A stretch of DNA of 40,526 nucleotides. Source: Desulfobulbaceae bacterium. GTDB taxonomy: Bacteria; Desulfobacterota; Desulfobulbia; Desulfobulbales; Desulfobulbaceae. The DNA lies in the NCBI GenBank assembly GCA_011389815.1, contig JAABTP010000022.1:1-40526 (forward strand). The letters run 5' to 3'. This document shows positions 1 to 8,912 of the stretch, in pieces. The notes under the pieces were generated by a model. The model saw nothing but the letters and a program-made list of their open reading frames with translations, did not search any database and was not told the DNA's origin. Position 1 is the first letter of the stretch, and the number at the start of each line of letters is the position of its first letter. The position numbers and the translations under genes are program-made.

Positions 1-612
1 TCAAATAACTGTGGACAAGGACGAGAAAACCGGCAATGCCTCACAGGTTGCCTGGAAACGGAAAGATAAACAAAATACACAGGCTACGCATCCTGGTGTG
101 TACGGCCTTCGAACGAATCATACTCAGCTTGATGAATCAGCATTATGGCACACGTACACCATGTTGACAGAGCTGGAAGCCGTTTTTCGATGTCTTAAAT
201 CAGAGCTGGGCCTACGTCCTGTTCATCATCAGATTACAAGCAGAGTGACCGGGCATTTATTCATTACTCTGCTCGCGTATCATTTTGTCCATTCAATTCG
301 TTACCGTTTGAAACAAAAGGATATTCATTTGGGATGGAATGGTTTAAGAAGACAGCTTGATGGTCAGGTTCGCACGACAACGTCAATGAAATGTGAAGGT
401 GGTGAAATGCTTCACATCAGGAAAAGTACAGCTCCGGAACCAAGACAACAGGTAATATATGATGCTCTTGACATGTCGTACTATCCTGGCGGGACAGTAA
501 GAAAAAAAATGAAAATAAAAAAATCTGTGGTGCCAAGAACGAATTGCCAAAACACTTAACATGCTGATTTCAAAAGGATTATTTTCTCGGTATCGCAAAG
601 TTGGGTTGAGCT
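1..612 (+). mobile_element. Right-hand part of an IS1634-like insertion sequence, cut by the window edge
   Basis: The left edge of the window lies inside a transposase gene of the IS1634 group. Downstream of its stop codon, the bases around 590-612 (tatcgcaaagttgggttga) look like the kind of terminal inverted repeat found at the ends of such elements. The left end lies outside the window, so neither the repeat pairing nor a target duplication can be checked. The right boundary is a guess. Confidence 0.45.
2..559 (+). CDS. IS1634-like (IS4 superfamily) transposase, C-terminal part
   Basis: The reading frame is open to the left edge, so the GTG at 11 is probably internal and the gene begins outside the window. 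About 185 residues remain. The segment TELEAVFRCLKSELGLRPVH, followed by a conserved His and then ITSRVTGHLFITLLAYHFVH, is typical of the C-terminal part of the DDE catalytic core of IS1634-type transposases, including the catalytic-Glu region with its FR-x-LKS pattern. The enzyme would cut and join DNA at the element's inverted repeats. The tail after about residue 145 is basic and ordinary for the family. Whether the full gene is intact cannot be judged from this piece. Confidence 0.85.
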   Translation, partial: QITVDKDEKTGNASQVAWKRKDKQNTQATHPGVYGLRTNHTQLDESALWHTYTMLTELEAVFRCLKSELGLRPVHHQITSRVTGHLFITLLAYHFVHSIRYRLKQKDIHLGWNGLRRQLDGQVRTTTSMKCEGGEMLHIRKSTAPEPRQQVIYDALDMSYYPGGTVRKKMKIKKSVVPRTNCQNT

Positions 613-715
613 TATTATAGAGTAAATTTATTTTTTTTTACCTTTTTTCGTGATAAAAGTAATTTCACATTCGGCAGATATTTCTTTGCTAGCCCTATAA
701 CAGAACGAGCCTCTT

Positions 716-2641
716 ATGCAAAAGATACTTATCGTCGATGATAAGGAACAGAACCTGTTCACCTTGAGAAAGGTTCTGGATGACCTTAATGTGGAGTTTG
801 TTCAGGCAACTCATGGCAATGATGCTCTCAAGGCAACCCTGCATAATGACTTTGCGCTGGCTATACTGGATGTGCAGATGCCTGATATAGACGGTTATGA
901 ATTGGCTGAATTGCTCCGTTGCGATCCTAAAACAGAAAATCTCCCCATTATTTTTTTATCAGCTGTTTATCATGATGATTATCATGTTTTTAAGGGGTAT
1001 GATTCTGGAGCCGTTGATTTTATTACAAAACCTTATGCGTCTAAAATTTTGCTCAGCAAGGTGAACTTTTTTTTACAGTTGCACCAGCAAAAGCAGGCTC
1101 TGGAAAAAGCTGTTGAACTGGAAAAGACCAAGAATTATCTCGAAAACATTCTCTTTTCCATGACTGATGCGATTTTTGTTATTAATCTTCAAGGGTATAT
1201 TGAAATCTGCAATCAGGGAAGTGAGTTCCTTGTTGGCTCTGAGCAGGACGATATTCTCGGCCAACCATTGCATGCCTTCCTGGGTGAGGAGATCTGCATG
1301 AATTGGTTGCAACGTCTTATGATTGATGAAGAGATTGCGCCTTTGCAGAATACAGAGACAACTCTGTATACAGCGAGTGGTGAAGGTATTCCGGTTCTTG
1401 CCTCTGCCTCTGCTATTTATAATGACTCAGATTGGACACATGGGGCCATCTTTGTTCTGAGAGATTTGCGGGATCATAAAAAGCTGGAAGAACGGGTTTT
1501 TCGATCAAAACGGATGGAGTCCATAGGCCTGATGGCGGGTGGTGTTGCCCATGATCTGAATAATATTTTGGCTGGAATCATCGGGTATCCGGAATTACTT
1601 CTCAAAACTATACCTGAGGACAGTAGCCTCCGTGGGCCTCTGGAGGCTATTTTAGAATCCGGTCAAAGGGCAGCAATGGTTGTTGCAGATCTGTTAACGG
1701 TTGCACGCGGTGTTGCTGTTGCCAAGGAAGTACGTAATCTCCATGAATTGATTGAGGAATATCTGGACTCGCCAGAGCAGAAAGAAATACATACGGTATA
1801 TTCAGATATTGTATACGAGTATCAATTGGAAGCCACTCAGGCTGATATTTTTTGTTCGCCGTTGCATATAAAAAAATGCCTGATGAATTTAGTGACGAAT
1901 GCTGCTGAAGCTGTTGTTGATAAAGGGACTATTCGCATTACCACCTCAAATAAGGTTCTTGATGACCAAGAGGCTCTGGAGCATGAGATAACTGCTGGCG
2001 AATATGTTGTTCTTTGCGTAGAAGATACAGGTTCAGGTATTTCTGAAAAAGATCTGCAGCATATTTTTGAGCCTTTCTATACCAAAAAGGTAATGGGCCG
2101 GAGCGGAACAGGCCTGGGCTTAGCAGTGGTTTGGAATACGGTTCAGGATCATGAAAGTAAAATATTCGTTACCAGCGATGAAAAAGGCTCGCAATTTCAT
2201 GTCTATTTTCCGGTGAGTAAGGAAGAAACAAATGTACTGGTGGGGAACAGGCAAGAGGAAAAAACAGCTGAACAGAGCGGTACCATTTTAATTATTGATG
2301 ATGAACCCCAGTTGCGTGATCTTGCTGTTCGCATGTTGCAGTCCATAGGTTATACCGTTGATTCGGTTTGCTCTGGTGAATTGGCGATAAAGTATATTAT
2401 GGAAAAACCTGTTGATCTTATTGTCATAGATATGCAAATGGAACCAGGAATGAACGGGTATGAAACCTATCGGGAAATCATTCAGATATATCCTGACCAA
2501 AAGGCGATTATTGTCAGTGGTTTCTCTGATAGCAAGGCCGTGAAGGCTGCCTTACAGTTAGGAGCAAATGGCTTTATCAAAAAACCCTACTCCACTGAGC
2601 AATTGGGGCAGGCTGTGAAAAACGCTTTTGAAGATTCATAA
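716..2641 (+). CDS. Hybrid sensor histidine kinase: REC-PAS-HisKA-HATPase-REC
   Basis: A cytoplasmic two-component phosphorelay protein of 641 residues with no membrane segment or signal peptide. Residues 1-120 form a receiver domain with phosphoacceptor Asp52 (LDVQMPD) and Lys105. Residues 122-142 look like a coiled-coil linker, followed by a PAS domain at about 143-255. The dimerisation helix carries the phospho-His in GGVAHDLNN (His279). The ATPase domain has its N box at about 391-399, G1 box EDTGSG (436-441) and G2 box GTGLGLA (464-470). A second receiver spans 522-641, with Asp572 and Lys623. The arrangement suggests input from an unseen partner kinase through the first receiver, modulation by PAS, and output through the last receiver. 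No output DNA-binding domain or cognate regulator lies nearby. The ribosome binding site before the ATG is weak. The lipoprotein gene follows after 36 bases and may be co-transcribed. Confidence 0.92.
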   Translation: MQKILIVDDKEQNLFTLRKVLDDLNVEFVQATHGNDALKATLHNDFALAILDVQMPDIDGYELAELLRCDPKTENLPIIFLSAVYHDDYHVFKGYDSGAVDFITKPYASKILLSKVNFFLQLHQQKQALEKAVELEKTKNYLENILFSMTDAIFVINLQGYIEICNQGSEFLVGSEQDDILGQPLHAFLGEEICMNWLQRLMIDEEIAPLQNTETTLYTASGEGIPVLASASAIYNDSDWTHGAIFVLRDLRDHKKLEERVFRSKRMESIGLMAGGVAHDLNNILAGIIGYPELLLKTIPEDSSLRGPLEAILESGQRAAMVVADLLTVARGVAVAKEVRNLHELIEEYLDSPEQKEIHTVYSDIVYEYQLEATQADIFCSPLHIKKCLMNLVTNAAEAVVDKGTIRITTSNKVLDDQEALEHEITAGEYVVLCVEDTGSGISEKDLQHIFEPFYTKKVMGRSGTGLGLAVVWNTVQDHESKIFVTSDEKGSQFHVYFPVSKEETNVLVGNRQEEKTAEQSGTILIIDDEPQLRDLAVRMLQSIGYTVDSVCSGELAIKYIMEKPVDLIVIDMQMEPGMNGYETYREIIQIYPDQKAIIVSGFSDSKAVKAALQLGANGFIKKPYSTEQLGQAVKNAFEDS

Positions 2642-2677
2642 CGCATTATTATCAGTCAACTCACATTACGTAAGACC

Positions 2678-5044
2678 ATGCCTTTATACCTCCGTATTTT
2701 TTCTTTCCTTATCTTGCTGTTGGCAGGATGTGCTCCCCAGCAAAAATATATTCAAAAGGAGACCACACAATCATTCATTCATCCTCTTCCTGCTGTCTTT
2801 CAAGCTGATCTTGCACTGAAGCGGTGCCCACCCACATCGTTTGAATTGGTTTTACGCCCAGACGGTCTCTATTTCCTTCAGATGCAAAGAAAAAAACCTC
2901 TTAATGCACCGGTTCAGGCTGAGATCGGGGCATGGAGCTATAACAAGGAAAAAAATATTGTGCGCCTGTTGAGCTATGACAGGGCTCTTCGAGTGTTGGC
3001 GGTCACAGGAAAAAAGACCCTGAAGCTTATCAAGGTTTCCGGTGGTATGATGCCCCCCTTGCTCCGATATAACTTTACCTTGACCAATACAGAGCCAGGC
3101 TATCAGGGCGTAGTCCGTATGCAGGGGATGTACAGCCGTAAACGTGGGCGGGGAATATTCCGGGAGTGTCTGAGCGGGGCGAGCTTTCCCTTGGTCAGCA
3201 AGATGGGAGGCCTGGCTGAAGTGGAGCAGGCCTATCAGAATATCCTTCATGGCCGTTCAGAACCTCTTTTTGTTACTCTGGATATGCGTGTCTCTGCTCA
3301 TGCAGGAAGAGGGGATCGTCTGATTCCGGTTTATTCCGTCAATATTGATCCGTACCGCTCCTGTACAGGAAAAGCACGCCGAATAGCCACGATTGCCAAT
3401 AATCGCTGGTACCTGATTGAAGTGGGAGGAAAAACCTTAGCCCCTGAGAGCGTGAGCAGGCCGCCTTTTCTGAAGGTGCAAAGCGGTGAGCAGCTGATTC
3501 AGGGGTTTGCCGGATGTAATAACTTTACCGGCAGCTGGCTTTTTGCTGATAATGATTTTGTGTTCAGTCGGATTACATCAACCCGTATGGCCTGTCCTCT
3601 TGGTATGGAAGTTGAAGATGCCTTTTTGCAGGCCCTGGATAATACGCGAAGATATAACATCAGAGGTGATATTCTGAGCCTTTATGATCGACGTGGTAAG
3701 GTGTTGGCCCGCTTGCGTTATTCCCGGCAATTGACCGATCTGGATTTCAGATATCCGTCGCCCGAGCAGGGAGATATTCTTTCTGATGATATTGAATTGT
3801 CAAGAAGCCATAGTGTAGCAACCGGAGGATCTGTCCCCGCTTCTGTTTCGTTCGCTCCCGAGAAACAGAATATAGAGAAAAAGTTACCCCTTCCTGAAGA
3901 ATCTGGTCATGAGCATTCGGATCCCCGTAAGATATCAGTACTGAAGCCGACAAAGAAGGTTGCCGTAGGTGGCAGAACTGGTCAGTCTGCCGAAGCCATG
4001 AGTTCCACTTCTGCTCCAAAAACACCGGAACCGACTGGCGAAAATAAACAGGAGGACAAAGGCGATACTCCTCCTGTCGCTTCCGGTGATGAAGACAAGA
4101 TGACGGGAGATAAAGAGGCGGAGAACCCCTCTGCTGTACGTGCTGAGCAATCGTCAGCCACGCAAAGCAATCAGGAGGAAGAGGCGACCGCTTCCATAGC
4201 ATCATCTCAGCTTACCTCAAAGAATGGGCAAGAGGTGCAACAAGCTGCATCTGTACCTGAAGCAGTGGAAAAAGAATCAGCTGGAGAGGTTAGTAAGCAA
4301 CCGATGGTGCAAGATAGTGAAGAGAAGGAGGTCGAACCGCCTCCCATTCCTGAATCAGAGATTCCAGAACCGGATATTTCTGAAACAGACAGTATTGAAA
4401 CAGATGAAGACGAGCAGGAACTTCAGTCTGACCCTACGACGACTCACGAAATCGGCGATCAGGCTGCGAACCCGGATATTTCCTCAGATGATGCGGTTCC
4501 ACCGGAATCGCAGGATGATGGTGAGAAGGTTCTTGGAGAAAATGTACAAGCAGAGTCAGCAAGCCCAGGCCCAGAGGCACGGGAAGCTGTTCAGGCCTTT
4601 CCGGTCAGTGAATCATCATGTAATCAACCGTGGAAGACTCCTCCGCTCGCAGAGATTAACGGGCAGGTCAGAAAGGTAGAAATGAACTCACCTTCTTGGA
4701 CGAATCAAAGAGGGTTGCAGCTTGACGTGCAAACCTCAGCCGGAACCTATGTTGTCCATGTATTTCCTGAGAATTTGATGGCGCAATGTCAAGAGGTACT
4801 TCATTTTGAAGTCGGGGAAAAAATTGTTGTTTCCGGTTCCGAATTTCGTACCGGAAAAGGACAGGGCCAGCTGAATATTTGTGCTGCAACAATTACGAAA
4901 GGATCGAATGTGTTGCGATTAAGAGATCCGCTGACAAGCACTCTTGATAAACGGCTATGCTGTCAGGAGATGTGTCGGGAAAGATGTGTTGGAAAGCCGG
5001 AGCAATGCAAGGGCAGATGTCTTGCCCGATGTAATGGTATGTAG
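2678..5044 (+). CDS. Large outer-membrane-type lipoprotein with NlpE-like and META domains, acidic linker and Cys-rich tail
   Basis: The 788-residue product starts with a lipoprotein signal peptide, lipobox LLAGC, lipidated Cys18. Residues about 35-110 resemble the NlpE N-terminal domain (LVLRPDGLYFLQM, then an aromatic G-x-W strand). Residues about 170-230 resemble the OB-like part found in NlpE/META proteins. Residues about 240-350 are a META (HslJ-like) domain with the hallmark GFAGCNNFTGSW and STRMACP. Residues about 380-650 are a low-complexity linker rich in Glu, Asp, Ser and Pro. Residues about 650-760 form a small beta-rich domain of unknown family, possibly an OB fold. The last 26 residues hold eight Cys (CCQEMCRERC onwards). 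Known NlpE and HslJ proteins act in envelope stress and surface sensing; the role here is inferred. The long linker could span part of the periplasm or the cell surface. The Cys-rich end could bind metal or form disulfides. Confidence 0.85.
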   Translation: MPLYLRIFSFLILLLAGCAPQQKYIQKETTQSFIHPLPAVFQADLALKRCPPTSFELVLRPDGLYFLQMQRKKPLNAPVQAEIGAWSYNKEKNIVRLLSYDRALRVLAVTGKKTLKLIKVSGGMMPPLLRYNFTLTNTEPGYQGVVRMQGMYSRKRGRGIFRECLSGASFPLVSKMGGLAEVEQAYQNILHGRSEPLFVTLDMRVSAHAGRGDRLIPVYSVNIDPYRSCTGKARRIATIANNRWYLIEVGGKTLAPESVSRPPFLKVQSGEQLIQGFAGCNNFTGSWLFADNDFVFSRITSTRMACPLGMEVEDAFLQALDNTRRYNIRGDILSLYDRRGKVLARLRYSRQLTDLDFRYPSPEQGDILSDDIELSRSHSVATGGSVPASVSFAPEKQNIEKKLPLPEESGHEHSDPRKISVLKPTKKVAVGGRTGQSAEAMSSTSAPKTPEPTGENKQEDKGDTPPVASGDEDKMTGDKEAENPSAVRAEQSSATQSNQEEEATASIASSQLTSKNGQEVQQAASVPEAVEKESAGEVSKQPMVQDSEEKEVEPPPIPESEIPEPDISETDSIETDEDEQELQSDPTTTHEIGDQAANPDISSDDAVPPESQDDGEKVLGENVQAESASPGPEAREAVQAFPVSESSCNQPWKTPPLAEINGQVRKVEMNSPSWTNQRGLQLDVQTSAGTYVVHVFPENLMAQCQEVLHFEVGEKIVVSGSEFRTGKGQGQLNICAATITKGSNVLRLRDPLTSTLDKRLCCQEMCRERCVGKPEQCKGRCLARCNGM

Positions 5045-5055
5045 ATAGAATCCAG

Positions 5056-5090
5056 GACGACGTCGCCAAATGTTCTTCAGCGGCGTCGTC
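5056..5090. terminator. Hairpin between convergent genes, probable bidirectional terminator
   Basis: The arms gacgacgtcgc (5056-5066) and gcggcgtcgtc (5080-5090) pair over 11 bases with one G-U, around a 13-base loop. It lies just after the lipoprotein stop codon and before the stop of the convergent DVU0772-like gene. The T-tract after it is short (gctttt), so termination strength is uncertain. Confidence 0.6.
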
Positions 5091-5120
5091 AGCCAGCTTT
5101 TATCTGAAACGAATCCAATC

Positions 5121-5516
5121 TTACTGTTCCGTCCCGAAAAATTCAACAGGCGGTCCTTGAATCCGGGAGTTGAGCCAGTCCTGAAGTCCTCTGTTTAAGC
5201 GATGAACCGTCCCGCCTGGCCGTTTTCCATCTTCTTTGCAGGCAGCATCAAAGAGTTCTTTAGGAACTTCAATTTTTGCCAATTCCTCAGCACCTTCCAG
5301 GGTGCGATGAACGAGCGTAACCAGTGGTGGCTCTGTTTCCCAATCATAGATGACAAAATAATAGCTTTCATCATCAGAGCTTGAGACAAAATCATTACCA
5401 CGAACCCAGCCTGTTCCCCATTCCAGATACATTTCCACGGCTTTTTCCGGAGTCATGGCCCAATCAATGCTATTCACCAATGTTCTGTTCTTTCGGAGTT
5501 CTGTAAGGCTTAACAT
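5121..5516 (-). CDS. DVU0772-family-like small protein of unknown function
   Basis: A soluble 131-residue protein with no signal peptide. The N-terminal pattern (MLSLTELRKNRTLVNSIDW, then MTPEKAVEMYLEWGTGW) matches my memory of a small family in sulfate reducers and relatives named after Desulfovibrio DVU0772. That family has no assigned biochemical function. The middle part (YYFVIYDWE) looks beta-stranded, and the C-terminal half is charged. The start is well supported: gggaggtg lies directly upstream of the ATG in the minus-strand sense. It is a single-gene transcription unit with its own AT-rich promoter region, convergent with the lipoprotein gene. Confidence 0.75.
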   Translation of the reverse strand: MLSLTELRKNRTLVNSIDWAMTPEKAVEMYLEWGTGWVRGNDFVSSSDDESYYFVIYDWETEPPLVTLVHRTLEGAEELAKIEVPKELFDAACKEDGKRPGGTVHRLNRGLQDWLNSRIQGPPVEFFGTEQ

Positions 5517-5556
5517 AGGGCACCTCCCTGTATGTTTTTATCAATTCATTATAATT

Positions 5557-5585
5557 ATTATTATCAAATAAAAAGATAAAGTCAA
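5557..5585 (-). promoter_or_regulatory. Candidate sigma-70 promoter for the DVU0772-like gene
   Basis: On the minus strand TTGACT (5585-5580) and AATAAT (5562-5557) are 17 bases apart, about 40 bases upstream of the start codon at 5516. The area is very AT-rich, so other -10 choices, including TATAAT nearer the gene, are possible. Confidence 0.45.
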
Positions 5586-5683
5586 ATGGGATTCTTTGGA
5601 AGATGCCGGTATTCGAGGTGGAGGCGCACTAAAGGGAAGAGATAAGCGAGAATTATCGATAACGTAAGAAGGGGAAGGGGAGC

Positions 5684-7372
5684 TTAAAAGGAGATGTTCC
5701 AGATGGTAGCGGCCTTGCCTGCCATCCAGTTTTGCCGGGAGGCAATGCTCTCAGGTGTCCATTTTTCATAACGTCTGCTGATCCCCTGAGTTATGGTGAA
5801 TTCACTTGCCGCATATACAGCTTTTTTTCCCTGAAAGGGTACATTGCCCAATTCTCGGTTAGCTGCTGCGGTCAGAAGCGTCATATTGCCCAGCTGATAG
5901 ACGCCGTTCTCGTGTTGGCGGTCATCAAAGGCATCCCAGCCCTGTTCAGGATGCTCCGGCAGGATGTGTTCAATGGTATAGGTAGCGTCGTCCAAGGCAT
6001 AGCTTGTCTTGGAACAGCAGCGTTCCAGCTCGAACAGGATATAGCGTACAACCTTCCGGTTTCGGCTGTTGCTTGTGCGTAAAGATTTATCAGCAAAGGC
6101 GGGTTTGAAAACTTTATCTTGGGGATAGATAGGCTGAAGCTCTGTGATAACCGTTCGGGCAGAGGTGAGCGTTCTCTCGGTGAGCCGGATGGCAATGGCA
6201 TTATAGACCCGTTCGAGCTCATTGCCTGGTAGGCCGCAGATGACGTTATAGCGGAAGGAGAGCATGGTCACGGCCCGGAGGGTTTGCTTAAAGCTGTTGC
6301 GATCCGCATCACCGAAACGGTCAAAGGCAGCCAAAAGCAGGGACAGCGGCTGGCGGACATTGAACATCTGGAGTTGTTGCAGCCAGTTTCGTTCATCCCG
6401 TTCCCAGGAGGTATCCAGAGGATTTCTCAGGGCAGCGTAGATCCGGGCATGACGGTCCAGATCACGAATCAGGGCGAATGCCTGTCCACGATCAGGCACG
6501 GCTTGGCGGATGGTTTTGAACAAATGGGCCTTACGGACCAGCTTATGACCGCTGTTCCAGAAGACCCTTAGAAATTCAGGGAAGTTGTCACTGCCGAGCA
6601 GGCCGATAATGCTCTCCCAGCGTTCTTCTAAGGTCTTCAGTTCCGAGGAATGTGTACCCTCCTTGCTGATCACGGAAAAGAGATAATTTTTCAGGAGATC
6701 TGTAGCAGATAGGCGTACCCCTCGGGCGTTGAGGGTCTCAAAGACCTTAAAGGCATTGAGTTCGTCGGTCACAGTGATGACTGTAAAGAAAAGGCGGTCT
6801 ACTGTCTGATCGACAAAGCCTGCAATGGCTTCGCCGCTTGCTTCAAGATCCGCCTTCAGCCGTGCCTTGAACCAAAGAAAGGCCTTGCGCAGGAGATGTT
6901 CCGAGGCATTCAGGCCCCGTTGGGGGAGTTGTTCAAGTGGAACAAGATAATCCTGATAAAAGCGGTCGTTATGCCGGTTCAGGGTCAGCTTGGATTTTGC
7001 TGTCAGGGTGACCGGGTCCAGGTAGCCTATATAAGAATTTCGCAGCTGCTCTGCCCGTTTATCGTTGATGGCGTCTGTCTTAGCTAGATCATGGAGCAGG
7101 GAGATCGCTCCCAGCAGGATGATACTGATGGTGGTGATGCGTTGCTGGCCGTCAATGATGTCAAAGCATTTGCTGTCAGCGGATTGCAGAACCAGATAGC
7201 CCATGTAATGGCTGGGTTCCTCATCGGTCGTGTGCAGAGCAAGGAAATCCTGCCAAAGGTCGTCCCATTCGTCTGCTGACCAGGAATAATCCCGCTGAAA
7301 GGCTGGGACTCGGTAGAGCAGGCCGTTGCCCATCAGTTGGCGGAAGGTGTTGTTGGCGGTGTTGAAGTTCAT
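5684..7372 (-). CDS. DUF262/DUF1524 protein (GmrSD-like restriction or defence nuclease)
   Basis: The 562-residue protein has the DUF262 signature at its N terminus: VPAFQRDYSW (22-31) followed by the nucleotide-binding motif DIIDGQQR (71-78). The C terminus carries a DUF1524 HNH-type domain: EHILPEHPEQGW with His469, then the QLGNMTLL strand. In the characterised GmrSD type IV restriction enzyme, the DUF262 part hydrolyses nucleotide and the DUF1524 part cuts modified phage DNA. Here both are fused in one chain of ordinary length, and all key motifs look intact. It has no methyltransferase partner nearby, as expected for a modification-dependent or stand-alone enzyme. It is the first gene of a nuclease-rich patch. 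The target is not known. Confidence 0.9.
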   Translation of the reverse strand: MNFNTANNTFRQLMGNGLLYRVPAFQRDYSWSADEWDDLWQDFLALHTTDEEPSHYMGYLVLQSADSKCFDIIDGQQRITTISIILLGAISLLHDLAKTDAINDKRAEQLRNSYIGYLDPVTLTAKSKLTLNRHNDRFYQDYLVPLEQLPQRGLNASEHLLRKAFLWFKARLKADLEASGEAIAGFVDQTVDRLFFTVITVTDELNAFKVFETLNARGVRLSATDLLKNYLFSVISKEGTHSSELKTLEERWESIIGLLGSDNFPEFLRVFWNSGHKLVRKAHLFKTIRQAVPDRGQAFALIRDLDRHARIYAALRNPLDTSWERDERNWLQQLQMFNVRQPLSLLLAAFDRFGDADRNSFKQTLRAVTMLSFRYNVICGLPGNELERVYNAIAIRLTERTLTSARTVITELQPIYPQDKVFKPAFADKSLRTSNSRNRKVVRYILFELERCCSKTSYALDDATYTIEHILPEHPEQGWDAFDDRQHENGVYQLGNMTLLTAAANRELGNVPFQGKKAVYAASEFTITQGISRRYEKWTPESIASRQNWMAGKAATIWNISF

Positions 7373-7795
7373 GGGAGGCGTCTCTTATTTTTCCTTATGA
7401 TTCAGGTAAAGTTTCGGGTGTTCTTCGGTAGAGTGGTACGACGCAGAAATGACGTTCTCCTGGATTGGGTTGAAGGGAGAAAATTCTCGGAAGATATGTT
7501 GGTGCAGGCGGCAAAAATGGCGTTGCAGTGCTACAGAACCATTTTCTCCCGCTACAGAACGACTTTTTCCTGCTCCAGGATGAGTTCTGCCTGCTCCGAA
7601 GCCTCTTTCTCCTGCTTCAGGGTGATTTTCGCCGCTTCGGGAAGATTTTCTCCCCTTGCAGCGAGGGATTCTCCTCTTGCAGGATGATTTTTTCCCGCTG
7701 TGAGAGCTTGTTGCAGTAGCAAGCTCAAAGATTGCAGAGTAACGGGTTGCTTAAAGCGGCGGTCTATTTTTTGCCGTTCTCCTGGAGTAGCAAAG
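7373..7795. other. Gene-free stretch holding a 21-bp minisatellite
   Basis: The 423 bases between two minus-strand genes contain no convincing gene. Open frames here arise from the 21-bp tandem repeat, which keeps several frames open at once and gives Leu/Phe-rich or Glu-rich peptides. The flanks (7373-7530 and 7720-7795) show no recognisable site. Confidence 0.6.
7531..7698. repeat. Degenerate 21-bp tandem repeat, eight units
   Basis: Eight successive 21-base units can be laid out without gaps from 7531 to 7698. Examples are ctacagaaccattttctccc at 7531, ctacagaacgactttttcct at 7552, ctccaggatgagttctgcct at 7573 and tgcaggatgattttttcccg at 7678. The common pattern is cTgCaGgatgAttTTctCCtg. 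Copies diverge strongly, so the array is old. The unit is a multiple of three, but no gene can be assigned to it. Confidence 0.8.
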
Positions 7796-8590
7796 TTATA
7801 CTTTCGATAGTGCGGACTCAAGAAGTGCCTTTTTCTTTTTACGATCAATTTCCGGGTCTTCCTTTTGAAGATACTCAACGGCAGATAAATCATCGCCTCT
7901 TTTCCTGTTTTGGCGCGGTTCCAATGACTCTATAAGAATAGCCTCTAAAGCCGGAACAATTTTCGGGGCGGAGTATTCCTCGGGAAGCTTGCCCAATTGG
8001 CCTTTGTCAGATACCGGTAACAAACCAAACCACGAAAATCGATCCCATCGCGTTGAAAGCCTGTCAGCCGTGTGTTCATAAAGACGTCTGCCCAGAGGTC
8101 TATTTGTTGATCTACCTACATAAATAATTTCTCTACCATCATAGAGCAAATATATGCCGATTTGGTTGTAGAAATCAACTGGGGATGCACCTAACTGCTG
8201 CATTCCAAGTATTTTTGGTGTTGAATTCCAATCGACAAAGTCACGGCGCCAAAACATCCCGAATGAAGATATGATCTCATATTGACTTTCTTTATCAGTA
8301 GCCTCTTCTAATGTCTCCTCGCCAGGTAGCCTCTTTATTTTAACCTTTTTTGCATTTTCACGAAGAATATATTCACCTCTCCCCACTTTTTGGAAAGGTG
8401 ATTTTTCGCCATCATTGGCAATAGATGTTGCAAGATTCGCACTAACGGTAGCAGAAGGGGTAGCTCCAACGTTTTGGCGCAATCCCTCACTCACGATTTT
8501 TTCAGCTATATCTTTATAATGCATAACTCCATCGGCATCTTGGAGTATTCTTTCAATTGCTTTTCGCCAAGTCAGTTCTTTGCCCATCAT
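7796..8590 (-). CDS. HARE-HTH and GIY-YIG nuclease-domain protein
   Basis: The 264-residue protein begins with a winged-helix domain of the HARE-HTH type (residues about 5-78), with the typical GRGEYIL end. HARE-HTH domains are known from restriction and chromatin-linked proteins. A linker follows, then a GIY-YIG nuclease-like domain from about 143: Gly145-Ile-Tyr147, Tyr157-Val-Gly159, the Arg-rich helix RPLGRRLYEH, and Glu residues at 216 and 221 in the EAILIESLEP helix. The active-site set looks complete. DNA cleavage is inferred from the fold. The first of two adjacent ATGs (8590) is used here; an aaggaaga ribosome binding site precedes both. It lies downstream of a relic of the ATPase family and next to the DUF262 gene, which supports a defence or mobile role. 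Confidence 0.82.
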   Translation of the reverse strand: MMGKELTWRKAIERILQDADGVMHYKDIAEKIVSEGLRQNVGATPSATVSANLATSIANDGEKSPFQKVGRGEYILRENAKKVKIKRLPGEETLEEATDKESQYEIISSFGMFWRRDFVDWNSTPKILGMQQLGASPVDFYNQIGIYLLYDGREIIYVGRSTNRPLGRRLYEHTADRLSTRWDRFSWFGLLPVSDKGQLGKLPEEYSAPKIVPALEAILIESLEPRQNRKRGDDLSAVEYLQKEDPEIDRKKKKALLESALSKV

Positions 8591-8681
8591 TCTTCCTTAT
8601 AAGTATAATGAGTTAATTATGTGGTCGGCCCCATTGAATTCATTGAAGTTACAGGTTGTGTGGCAGTATACTCACCGTACC

Positions 8682-8825
8682 CACTTCACAACCTCGGTCA
8701 CGGACAACTGTTCCGGCACATCCTTTTACTTGCATCGGAATATAACATCGCGCAAACCGAATATGACAATACAAACTTTTCAGCAAAAGATGCAATTTAA
8801 AATTCCCGTCATTACGTAAAAAACA
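8682..8825 (-). pseudogene. Relic A: 3'-terminal fragment of an AAA/PD-(D/E)XK family gene
   Basis: This stretch is a near copy of 11142-11286. Over 8701-8790 against 11161-11250, 81 of 90 bases agree by eye. On the minus strand it resembles the last 30 codons of the intact gene at 9483, with the remnant PEQLSVTEVV corresponding to KQLSSTEVVEG. There is a stop codon and a frame shift inside, so it is not coding. It ends about 90 bases upstream of the HARE-HTH gene start and could now supply its promoter or leader. Confidence 0.7.
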
Positions 8826-8877
8826 TTGCTGACTCAGGCAGCATCCAAAAAATAACAAGTGTTTTTTCAGTAGCCTA

Positions 8878-8906
8878 TTGACAAAATGTCTTTTTTGTGC
8901 GACAGT
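8878..8906 (+). promoter_or_regulatory. Candidate promoter/operator of the toxin-antitoxin locus
   Basis: TTGACA (8878-8883) makes a good -35 box, but no clear -10 follows at 17-18 bases. The element gaca-aaa-tgtc (8880-8890) is an inverted repeat, and a further gaca lies at 8901-8904. Such small palindromes before toxin-antitoxin genes are often bound by the antitoxin. No experimental basis. Confidence 0.35.
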
Positions 8907-8912
8907 GAAAGC

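Noticed and set aside
4224-4679. 151-codon plus-strand frame inside the lipoprotein gene
   Set aside because: It lies in another frame of the low-complexity linker, and its Arg-rich product mirrors the Glu-rich codons. The lipoprotein frame has clear domains.
7531-7698. Repeat array considered as CRISPR
   Set aside because: Units follow each other without spacers, vary in sequence and no cas genes are present; it is a tandem minisatellite.
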